This document shows, piece after piece, positions 8,534 through 15,460 of a stretch of DNA of 64,000 nt (within the stretch, counting starts at the first letter, position 1; each line of letters opens with the position of its first letter). The stretch covers positions 1 to 64,000 of the forward strand of contig JACKEO010000004.1 of the NCBI GenBank assembly GCA_020632955.1. The letters run 5' to 3'. The position numbers were made by a program, and so were the translations under genes. Below the pieces are notes generated by a model, which was not told the DNA's origin, did not search any database, and was given only the letters and a program-made list of their open reading frames with translations. This stretch comes from Alphaproteobacteria bacterium (GTDB lineage Bacteria > Myxococcota_A > UBA796 > GCA-2862545).

Positions 8534-9121
8534 TCAGCGCGCCCAGGGCACGCCCAGCACGAGCTTCAGCGAGAGGGTTGGGGTGAGCGCACCACTCTGC
8601 ACGTCGACCCACAGCACGAGGGGCGTCGCGAGGATGATCGTGGGTGCGAGCTTCGCCAGCATCATGACGCCGGGGCCCAGCTGCGTGGAGCCGGCGGCAT
8701 CCTCCGTGGGCAGGACATGGCGTCCGTAGACTCCGAGCGCGCCACCGATGCCGCGCCGATCCACCGCCCCCACGCCCACGTCACCCCCCACGGCGGGCGC
8801 GAACGCCGTCACCGGAGAGGCGAAGAAGCCCTCCAGCGCAAAGCGCCAGGGCCCTCGGGCGAACACCGCCTGGACGCCCACGCCGAAGGCGGCGGGCTTG
8901 CCGGGCAGGAGGGTGTGCCCGAGCGACAGGGTCGGACCGATCACGGGTGGCGGGTCGCGCCGCCCGGCGACCTCGGCGGCCTCGGCGGCCTCGGCGGCCT
9001 CGGAGACCGAGGAGGCCGAGGAGACCTCCGTGGGTGCCGCCGTCGTCTCCTCCGATGCTCCGGCCGCGGGCCCGACCCCGAGCCACAGCGCGACCAGCGC
9101 GCCGACACGGTGCGAGCTCAT
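8534..9121 (-). CDS. Unknown exported protein between sco and norC
   Basis: 195 aa. The ATG at 9121 overlaps the sco stop (ATGA), and the stop is 11 nt before the norC start, so the gene is embedded in the denitrification operon. A signal peptide (ending near PAAGA) is followed by an Ala/Glu-rich stretch with an EAA repeat (residues about 40-52). The rest is a glycine- and beta-rich domain with alternating hydrophobics (SLGHTLLPGKPAAFGVGVQ, WRFALEGFF, LSLKLVLGVPW), which resembles a small outer-membrane beta-barrel. I do not recognise a family. Position suggests a role in nitrite/NO respiration or protection. Confidence 0.75.
   Translation of the reverse strand: MSSHRVGALVALWLGVGPAAGASEETTAAPTEVSSASSVSEAAEAAEAAEVAGRRDPPPVIGPTLSLGHTLLPGKPAAFGVGVQAVFARGPWRFALEGFFASPVTAFAPAVGGDVGVGAVDRRGIGGALGVYGRHVLPTEDAAGSTQLGPGVMMLAKLAPTIILATPLVLWVDVQSGALTPTLSLKLVLGVPWAR
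8971..9006. repeat. 9-bp tandem repeat CCTCGGCGG
   Basis: Three exact copies of the 9-mer plus one degenerate copy, coding in frame for the E-A-A units of the exported protein at 8534-9121. Slippage would change length by three residues without shifting frame. Confidence 0.7.
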
Positions 9122-9753
9122 CGCGACCTCCGCTCGCCCTGCAGGCGCGCGAGCGCGTCGCGGAGGGGCGCGGCGTCCCGTTGCAGTCCCTCGACCCGCG
9201 CCACCGGCACGCCCCGGCGGTCCAGCAGCGTGAGGATCGAGGAGTGGTTCATCTCCCCGTCCGGCGCTCGGCGGTACCGGATCCCAAGCGCGGCCGCGAC
9301 CTCGCGCACGGCCCCGGGCGGGGTCCGCAGCAGCGTCCACCGCGCGGCGTCGATGCTGTGGGTCGCGACGGCCTCGGCGAGCACCTCGGGTGTGTCGCGC
9401 GCGGGGTCCAGGCTCACCAGCACGACGCGCAGGTCTGCGCGCACCTCCGGGTCGAGCGTCTCCTCGAAGCGCTTCACGTCCTCGATGAGCATCGGGCAGG
9501 CCACGGGGCAGTGCGCGTAGAACATCGACACGACAACCGGATGTCCGCGGTGCGCGTCGAGGGTCCTCGACGCCCCCGTCTGGTCCACGGCGTCGACGGT
9601 GAGCTGATACAGCGAATCGCCTGGCAGGGCGTCGAGCGCGAACAGCGGCTCACGCGTCTCGACCTCAGCGGCTTGCGGCGCCGGGATCTCGCCCAGCGAG
9701 CACCCCATCGCGACCGTGCTGGCGAGCAGCACGGTGTTCCATGGGCTCGTCAT
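9118..9753 (-). CDS. Sco1/SenC/PrrC-type copper chaperone lipoprotein
   Basis: 211 aa with a thioredoxin-like fold. The copper ligands are in the CPVAC motif (C82 and C86), with the partner His170 in EMNHSSIL. The N-terminus is a lipoprotein signal (STVAMGC, Cys18). Sco proteins deliver copper to the CuA site of oxidases or act as thiol-disulfide reductases. Here the neighbours are nirK and the nor genes, so copper loading of NirK is the likely job (inference). Both ends overlap neighbours by 4 bp (ATGA with the nirV-like gene upstream, ATGA with the unknown gene downstream). Confidence 0.92.
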   Translation of the reverse strand: MTSPWNTVLLASTVAMGCSLGEIPAPQAAEVETREPLFALDALPGDSLYQLTVDAVDQTGASRTLDAHRGHPVVVSMFYAHCPVACPMLIEDVKRFEETLDPEVRADLRVVLVSLDPARDTPEVLAEAVATHSIDAARWTLLRTPPGAVREVAAALGIRYRRAPDGEMNHSSILTLLDRRGVPVARVEGLQRDAAPLRDALARLQGERRSR

Positions 9754-10502
9754 GGTCCCTCCTCGTCCGCCGCGCAGCGAAAGCCGAGGTTCCTCGTGGT
9801 CGTCCTGCCCTCGAGAGCGCTCCGCCACGCCACGCGCATGAAGTTGGCGTAGTCCTTCACGTCCTGGGCGCTCACGGCGCCCACACCGCAGAATCGCGAA
9901 CGCTCGTCGTCTCCCGCCTCGCGGATGTCTGCCGAGACGAGGGTGTTGTTGAAGTCCTCGACCCACTCCCAGACGAGCCCGTGCATGTCGTGCACACCCC
10001 ATCGGTTGGGGGTGCCTCGACCCACCCACGACAGCGTGTCGGTGGAGGGGCGTCCGTACCAGGCGAGGATCTCGGCGAGCCACGCCTCGTCCGCGCTGGC
10101 GTCGAAGGCGTCGGTGGACGCCCGCGCCACGAGCTCCCACTCGTCTTCCGTGGGCAGACGGCGTCCCAGGGCGGCACAATAGGCCCGTGCCGCGAACCAG
10201 CTCACTTCCGTGACCGGCTGCTCGTCGGCCAGGGTCGCTCCCGAGGACCATCGGGAGAGGTAGCTCTCGTCGGCCCGCACGGCGGGCACCTTCCCCGGAG
10301 CCCAGGCCGGGTGCGCCTGCACGAAGGCACGGTACTGCCCCACCGTCACCGGACGCGACTCCAGTCGGAAGGGCCCCACCGTCACCACGGGCACCTCCGG
10401 ATCTGCCGGGTAGAGCGGCCGGTAGGCCCCGCCACGGATCGCGACGAGATCGGTCGGGACCTGGGCCACCGCGACGGCGATGTAGAGGTGGAGCAGCACC
10501 AC
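9750..10502 (-). CDS. nirV: NirV-like SUMF1/formylglycine-generating-enzyme fold protein
   Basis: 250 aa. It shows the SUMF1 features IRGGAYRP...PVTVGQYRAFV, PVTEVSWFAARAYCAALGRRLPTEDEWE and the terminal NLGFRCA. Proteins of this type downstream of nirK are called NirV. The region that in true FGE carries the catalytic Cys pair reads RFCGVGAVSAQDV...FMRVAWRSAL and keeps only one Cys, so FGE activity is doubtful. A hydrophobic start without a strong cleavage site suggests export or membrane attachment. The GTG at 10502 is 5 nt after the nirK stop. A second GTG codon follows directly. Its role in nitrite reduction is unknown. Confidence 0.88.
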   Translation of the reverse strand: MVLLHLYIAVAVAQVPTDLVAIRGGAYRPLYPADPEVPVVTVGPFRLESRPVTVGQYRAFVQAHPAWAPGKVPAVRADESYLSRWSSGATLADEQPVTEVSWFAARAYCAALGRRLPTEDEWELVARASTDAFDASADEAWLAEILAWYGRPSTDTLSWVGRGTPNRWGVHDMHGLVWEWVEDFNNTLVSADIREAGDDERSRFCGVGAVSAQDVKDYANFMRVAWRSALEGRTTTRNLGFRCAADEEGP

Positions 10503-10507
10503 GGTCC

Positions 10508-12010
10508 TCAGTGCGCCGCGCCCTGCGGACGCTCGGTGGTGGCGCGCACGCGCGCGACCTGCTCGGGGGAGACGGCGTCCCCCTTGTTCCCGAAGCTGTT
10601 GCGCACGTACGTGAGGATGTGGGCCACCTCGTCGTCGTTGAGCTGGCTCATCGGCGGCATCACCGAGTCGAACCGCCGCCCGTTCACCTCGATCGGCCCC
10701 GACAGGCCGTTGAGCACGACGCCGATGCTGCGCTCCACGTCGGCCATGAGGAAGTCCGACTCCGCGAGCGGCGGGAACACATCCCCGAGTCCCTTCCCGT
10801 CCGGCTGGTGGCAGGTGGAGCAGGTGCCCTGGAACAGGGCCTTCCCAGCATCGACCTGCTGGGCGAGCGACAGCGTGCCCGCTGCGGTCGCCTGGGACGC
10901 CTCCGCGATGGGCGCGGCCGGTGCTGCCTTGTCGGCGAGGTAGACCGCGTCGACCTCCTTGCCGGAGTACACGCCCTTCGCGTCGGGACCCTCGACCTTC
11001 AGCATGCCGACCGCACCCTTGTTGAAGGCGCGGAAGATGCTGTGGTCCACGAGCACGTACGTGCCCGGCGCCTCCACCGTGAACTCGACGATCGCGGCAC
11101 CACCGGCGGGGATGAGCGTGGTCTGCACCTGCTCCTGCACGAGGGAGCCGCCCTCGAAGTGGACCTTGTCGAAGATCTCGCCGATGAGGTGGAAGGAGGA
11201 CACGAGGTTCGGCCCTCCGTTCCCGACGAACAGGCGGATGTGCTCCCCCACCTTGGCCTGGAGCGCGTTGTCTCCGACGAGGGCGCCCTCCGAGCCGTTG
11301 AACAGCACGTAGGTGGCGTTCTCCTCGATGCCCTTCTGCATGTCGAAGGGCTGCAGGCCCTTCTCGCGGTACTTGCCGACCGTGTACCAGTCGCCCTGCA
11401 TGACGTAGTACTCGCGGTCGACCGGTGCGAGGCCCTCGGGCGGCTCCACCAGGATCAGGCCGTACATGCCGTTGGCGATGTGCATGCCGACGGGCGCGGT
11501 GGCGCAGTGGTAGACGAACAGGCCCGGGTTGAGCGCCTGGAAGCTGAACTGGGACTGGTTCCCGGGTGCGGTGAACGAGGACGCCGCGCCGCCACCGGGC
11601 CCGGTCACCGCATGCAGGTCGATGTTGTGGGGCATCTTGTTGTCGGGGTGGTTCTGCAGGTGGAACTCCACCGTGTCACCCTGCCGGATGCGGATGAAGC
11701 TCCCCGGAACCGTGCCGCCGAAGGTCCAGAACGTGTAGTCGACGCCTTCGGAGATGGGCATCACCTTCTCGACGACCTCGAGCTCCACCACCACCTTCGC
11801 GGGCGTGGTGCGATCGACGGCCGGCGGGACCTCCGGCGGGCTGGTGAGCACGGCGTGGATGGGTGACCCGACGGGATCGCCCATCGCGCCCCCCGCCACC
11901 TCGAGCGCGGTGTAGGACGTCGGCGTCTCGGCCTCGTCGTGCGCCGCGCGCACGGTCCCCTGACACCCGAAGTGCAGGCTGAGCGTGAGCAGTCCGATTA
12001 TGTTTCGCAT
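10508..12010 (-). CDS. nirK: Copper nitrite reductase NirK fused to a cytochrome c domain
   Basis: 500 aa, lipoprotein-like signal (SLHFGC, Cys16). It has two cupredoxin domains with complete copper sites. Type 1 ligands are H128, C169, H177 and M182. Type 2 ligands are H133, H168 and H323. Catalytic residues are Asp131 and His274. A Pro/Ala linker (about 360-380) leads to a class I cytochrome c domain with CSTCH (397-401) and a likely axial Met451. It reduces nitrite to NO in the periplasm, and the tethered haem is a built-in electron donor, as in other three-domain NirKs. The ATG lies inside the end of the upstream membrane gene (13-bp overlap). Confidence 0.97.
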   Translation of the reverse strand: MRNIIGLLTLSLHFGCQGTVRAAHDEAETPTSYTALEVAGGAMGDPVGSPIHAVLTSPPEVPPAVDRTTPAKVVVELEVVEKVMPISEGVDYTFWTFGGTVPGSFIRIRQGDTVEFHLQNHPDNKMPHNIDLHAVTGPGGGAASSFTAPGNQSQFSFQALNPGLFVYHCATAPVGMHIANGMYGLILVEPPEGLAPVDREYYVMQGDWYTVGKYREKGLQPFDMQKGIEENATYVLFNGSEGALVGDNALQAKVGEHIRLFVGNGGPNLVSSFHLIGEIFDKVHFEGGSLVQEQVQTTLIPAGGAAIVEFTVEAPGTYVLVDHSIFRAFNKGAVGMLKVEGPDAKGVYSGKEVDAVYLADKAAPAAPIAEASQATAAGTLSLAQQVDAGKALFQGTCSTCHQPDGKGLGDVFPPLAESDFLMADVERSIGVVLNGLSGPIEVNGRRFDSVMPPMSQLNDDEVAHILTYVRNSFGNKGDAVSPEQVARVRATTERPQGAAH

Positions 12011-13074
12011 GGCGCGTTCTCCTGGAAGCACATGGAGGGAGAGGAAACCCCACGGAGTCCCCGAGTGGCGCGAGCGTACCAGACCGCCTCGACGATCCAC
12101 ACGCAGACTACCGCGAACCCCACCAGGGCGGAGATCCGAGGCCACGCCACGCCGCCGACGAAGGCGGGAGCCGCGATCGCACCCGAGAACGTCCCGACCA
12201 GCGCGAGGTAGGACCACCCCGACAGCAGCGAGTCGCGAGGACGCAACAACGTCACGAGGACGGGCCCCAGCGCGGCGAAGTGCAGTCCCGCCAGGGTCAC
12301 CGGGTAGGACGAGGGAAGCAGGCCCGCACCGAGCGCGACCAGGCCCGCGCCTACCACGGTCCATCCGATGCGGATCGGTGTGGAGGATGTCGAGGCAAGG
12401 CCCGCGAGCGCGAGGATCACGCCCTCCGCCGCGAGCAGGGCACGCGTCGGGAGGGTGGGCAGGGGCCCCAGCGCGAGCCCCGCACCGAGCGTGGCCGTGG
12501 CGACGATCCACGCAGCCGGCGCAGGGGCGTGTGCGCGCGCGAGCGCGGCGGGCGCAGCCACGCCCAGCAGGAGCCACGTGAGGAAGGCGCGCACCACCGC
12601 ACCCGCCGCCGGGTCGTCGCGACTGCTGAGCACCGCCACGGCGGGGATGGCGATCGCGGAGGCCAGCACCACGGGTCCCGCCACGCCCTCCCACGACCGC
12701 GCACCCAGGTGGCGGAACCGTGGGAAGGCCCAGAGGATCCAGACGCCCAGCACCACCGTGCTCCCTGCGATGGAGACGGGGCTGTACCCGTGGATCGCGA
12801 AGGCGATCGTGCTCGCGAGCACCGCGATGGCGTAGAGTCCGAGCAGCCGAGGACCCGGGGGCTGCGCGCCCCGTCGTGACCATGCCCACCACGCTCCGGG
12901 GAAGACGAGGCCGTAGAAGGCGAGGTGGCTGTGCGCACTCCGGAGCTCCGAGAAGCCCAGGGGAGGAGCCCACAGACCCGCGAGCCAGCCGCGCAGCACC
13001 ACGCCCATGCCCAACACGCCGACGAGCGACGCGATCAGCACTGCGCGGAGGATACGCAGGGAGCCGGGGTACAT
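11998..13074 (-). CDS. Polytopic membrane protein heading the nir-nor operon, HxHLxFYG motif
   Basis: 358 aa with roughly ten membrane helices. It has no soluble domain beyond a short C-terminal tail. The early motif SAHSHLAFYG (His48, His50) resembles the H-x-H haem-binding helix of NnrS and of haem-copper oxidase subunit I (compare HGHLAFWG in NorB of this operon). A later helix carries LAGLHFAALG. I infer a haem- or copper-binding membrane protein of the NnrS/oxidase-like type, but no known gene name fits. The ATG at 13074 has AAGG upstream. It is the first gene of the operon and overlaps nirK. Confidence 0.8.
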   Translation of the reverse strand: MYPGSLRILRAVLIASLVGVLGMGVVLRGWLAGLWAPPLGFSELRSAHSHLAFYGLVFPGAWWAWSRRGAQPPGPRLLGLYAIAVLASTIAFAIHGYSPVSIAGSTVVLGVWILWAFPRFRHLGARSWEGVAGPVVLASAIAIPAVAVLSSRDDPAAGAVVRAFLTWLLLGVAAPAALARAHAPAPAAWIVATATLGAGLALGPLPTLPTRALLAAEGVILALAGLASTSSTPIRIGWTVVGAGLVALGAGLLPSSYPVTLAGLHFAALGPVLVTLLRPRDSLLSGWSYLALVGTFSGAIAAPAFVGGVAWPRISALVGFAVVCVWIVEAVWYARATRGLRGVSSPSMCFQENAPCET

Positions 13075-13211
13075 GAGCGACCTTCCTATCCATTGAGTGA
13101 GTCCCGCCCTGCATCTGGCGTGCCAGTTCCGAGGCGCCACGACCGGGGAGCGCGATAGGCAGACCGACGGCCACGGCACGGTGCTTGCGGAAGCCGGGCC
13201 GTGGAGCGCGC
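13075..13211. promoter_or_regulatory. Divergent control region of the nir-nor operon and its Rrf2-type regulator
   Basis: This 137-bp gap must hold promoters in both directions. An inverted repeat CTGGC-GT-GCCAG lies at 13115-13126, and a TAGGCA -10-like hexamer for the regulator lies at 13156-13161. No FNR/DNR box (TTGAT-N4-ATCAA) is present. The repeat is the best operator candidate, but it is short and its binder is only inferred. Confidence 0.35.
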
Positions 13212-13646
13212 ATGGCATCGGGAGCGCGAACGACGCATCTGCTTCCACGCACCGCGACCTACGCCCTGCGTGTCGCAGCGTGCCTCGCCGCCCTCGACGC
13301 CGACCGGTGGACCCCTTCCTCCGAGCTCTCGCGCCGGACGCAGGTCCCCTCGGCCTACGCATCGAAGGTACTGCGCCAGCTCGTCGACGCCGGCATCGTG
13401 GAGGCGCGCAAGGGCTGGCACGGCGGGTACCGCTTGGCATCGCCTCCCGAGCTCATCCGCGTGGAGGACCTCCTCGCCGCGGTGGGAGAGCCGCTCGAGG
13501 CCACCCACTGCGTGTTCGGCATCGGCGCGTGCAACAGCGAGGATCCGTGCCCGCTGCATGGCGTGTGGTCGCGGTTCAAGGAGGGTGCCCAGCGATGGGC
13601 ACGGGAGTCCACCCTCGCCGACGTGGGCCCCTGTCCACCCGACTGA
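13212..13646 (+). CDS. Rrf2-family Fe-S transcription regulator, NsrR-like
   Basis: 144 aa. An N-terminal winged helix (about 10-80: ATYALRVAACLAAL, YASKVLRQLVDAGIV, GGYRLA) is followed by three cysteines C100, C107 and C113 in the dimerisation/sensor loop (CVFGIGAC...CPLH). These match the [4Fe-4S]-binding pattern of NsrR/RirA-type sensors. The ATG at 13212 is preceded by GGAG at 6 nt spacing. NsrR-type proteins repress NO-metabolism genes until NO damages the cluster. Divergence from the nir-nor operon makes that the obvious target (inference). IscR-like or other Rrf2 roles are the alternative. Confidence 0.88.
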   Translation: MASGARTTHLLPRTATYALRVAACLAALDADRWTPSSELSRRTQVPSAYASKVLRQLVDAGIVEARKGWHGGYRLASPPELIRVEDLLAAVGEPLEATHCVFGIGACNSEDPCPLHGVWSRFKEGAQRWARESTLADVGPCPPD

Positions 13647-13684
13647 TCGCGCTCGTCCCCACTCGGCCGGATGGCATGCCCCGG

Positions 13685-13697
13685 CCCGCCGCGCGGG
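13685..13697. terminator. Candidate bidirectional hairpin between convergent genes
   Basis: CCCGC-cgc-GCGGG in the 64-bp gap between the Rrf2 gene and the convergent CopD-like gene. The stem is short and no U-tract follows on either strand, so this is weak. Confidence 0.25.
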
Positions 13698-13710
13698 TCC
13701 TTCCTGGGCT

Positions 13711-14196
13711 TCACACGGGCATCAACCACCCGTGCGCGCCCGCCACCGCGCCACCGGCCGCGATCATGCCCAGCGCGAACAGCACGCGATGCAGGCGCAC
13801 GATGCGCTCGAAGGTGCCGTCCGGGTCCACCCGGGCACGCGCCAGCAGCAGGTCGTGGAGGAACAGGGGCTCCAGCACGAACAGCATCAGCGTGAACACC
13901 GTCCAGACCAGCACCATGAGGTGCAGGTACCAGCGCGACGGCTCGAGGAACCAGCCCCACAGCCCGAGCGCCTCCACCATCCAGAACCCGCTCAGCCCGG
14001 CGAGCGCTGTGGTGAACCGTGCCTGCCAGGCGAACCTCCGCTCGAACCGCTCGAAGAAGGCCACGCGATCCTCGCGCGGCACGTTCTCGCGCACCGCAGG
14101 CAGGAGCACGGTGGTCACGAACCCCACGCCACCGATCCAGGCGACCACCGCGAGGACGTGCACCACCCGCGGCCCCACGATCCACGCCATGCCCAT
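13711..14196 (-). CDS. CopD-like four-helix membrane protein
   Basis: 161 aa with four predicted membrane helices. The first helix reads PRVVHVLAVVAWIGGVGF, the H-x3-VVAWIGG pattern of CopD/DUF-type inner-membrane proteins. Further histidines lie in helices 3 and 4 (WYLHLMVLVW, RLHRVLFALG). These could bind haem or copper. The ATG at 14196 has AAGGAGG 5 nt upstream. It follows nnrS by 19 nt on the same strand, so the two are probably co-transcribed and linked to nitrogen-oxide or copper handling (inference). Confidence 0.75.
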   Translation of the reverse strand: MGMAWIVGPRVVHVLAVVAWIGGVGFVTTVLLPAVRENVPREDRVAFFERFERRFAWQARFTTALAGLSGFWMVEALGLWGWFLEPSRWYLHLMVLVWTVFTLMLFVLEPLFLHDLLLARARVDPDGTFERIVRLHRVLFALGMIAAGGAVAGAHGWLMPV

Positions 14197-14215
14197 CGCG
14201 TCCTCCTTCGATCGG

Positions 14216-15379
14216 TCATCCCGGCTGGCCATCCGGGCGCGGGCGCGTCCACAGTGGCAGACCCCACACCGACAGCGCCATCAGGCCCACCACCCAGAGC
14301 GCCGCCGTGGCCATGTACCAGGCGAAGGTCGAGGCGGGTGCCCACCACGGCCCGACCACGCGGAGGAAGGCCGCCACGAACACGAGCGCGAACACCATCG
14401 CGAGGCCCGGCCGCGGGGCGCGGACGTCCCGGCCCGTGTGACCCAGTGACACCCGCGCCATCATGCCGACGGCCATCGCGCCCACGCCCCCCACCGCATG
14501 GGCGTGCAAGGCGTGGACCGGCCCCAGCCCGATCCACGGTCCCACGGCCTGCAGGGCGAATCCGCACACCACCCACCCGTAGGCGCCGTAGAGCACCCAG
14601 AGCAGCGACCGACCGCCGAGCCCCGGGCGCCACCACCGGACCAGGCGCACGCCATGCCCCCCCGCGAGCACGCCGGCCAGCACCCGCACGACGGTCGTGG
14701 GCGCGGCCACGGCCTGCGCGAGCCAGAAGGCGAGCAGGGCCGCCGACAAGGCACGGTCGAAGCTTGGCTGCACCTCGAAGGGTCGCGAGCCCGGCAACGC
14801 GCTCCGGACGAAGAAGGGCATCACGCGGGCGGCGATGGTGAGCAGCAGGCCGAGCACAGCGTACAGCCCGAGCTCCACGCCCCGCTGCAGTCCGAGCACG
14901 CTCCACCCCATGGCGCCCGTGTAGAAGAGGGCGTCTGCGGCGGCGAACAGCCCGAGCCAGACCAGCACGATCGCTTGCCGGCCCTGCCGCGCCTTCACCA
15001 CGGGCACGCCCACCGCCGCCAGGAGCGCCACGCCGAAGGCCAGGTCCAGCACGGCCATCAGGGGGATCCCCGCAGCTCCGGCCCAGCCGAGCAGCCGCGG
15101 AACCAGCCACAACGACGCCAACGCGCCGAGGGCGCCGCCGGTCGGCGTCGGCAGCCCCGTCCAGTTCCTCACGGCCGTGAGGAGGAAGCCCGCCACCACA
15201 GCACGAGAGAAGCCGAACACCATCTCGTGCGCGTGCCACCACACCGGGGGCAGCCCACCCGCCGGCGCCGACAGCACGCCCGCGAGGAGCAACGCCCACA
15301 CGATCACGCTCCCCGCGGCATGGGCCGAGGCCAGCAGGAAGAAGACGCGGAATCCCGACGCGAGGGACTGGCGGAGCAC
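14216..15379 (-). CDS. nnrS: NnrS-family haem-copper membrane protein
   Basis: 387 aa with about 12 membrane helices. The family signature WWHAHEMVFGF (His49, His51) and later HALHAHAVGGVG are present. NnrS proteins bind haem and copper and protect cells against nitrosative stress during NO metabolism in Vibrio and Rhodobacter. The GTG at 15379 is preceded by GGAGG at 5 nt. Location next to the nir-nor operon and the Rrf2 sensor agrees with that role. Length is normal for the family. Confidence 0.93.
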   Translation of the reverse strand: MLRQSLASGFRVFFLLASAHAAGSVIVWALLLAGVLSAPAGGLPPVWWHAHEMVFGFSRAVVAGFLLTAVRNWTGLPTPTGGALGALASLWLVPRLLGWAGAAGIPLMAVLDLAFGVALLAAVGVPVVKARQGRQAIVLVWLGLFAAADALFYTGAMGWSVLGLQRGVELGLYAVLGLLLTIAARVMPFFVRSALPGSRPFEVQPSFDRALSAALLAFWLAQAVAAPTTVVRVLAGVLAGGHGVRLVRWWRPGLGGRSLLWVLYGAYGWVVCGFALQAVGPWIGLGPVHALHAHAVGGVGAMAVGMMARVSLGHTGRDVRAPRPGLAMVFALVFVAAFLRVVGPWWAPASTFAWYMATAALWVVGLMALSVWGLPLWTRPRPDGQPG

Positions 15380-15460
15380 GCGGACCTCCGGGGCCGACCG
15401 AGATCACGCCCGAAAGCAAGGCGCGTGCCCGGACCACACGGTCCACCCCCGCGGAGGGCT

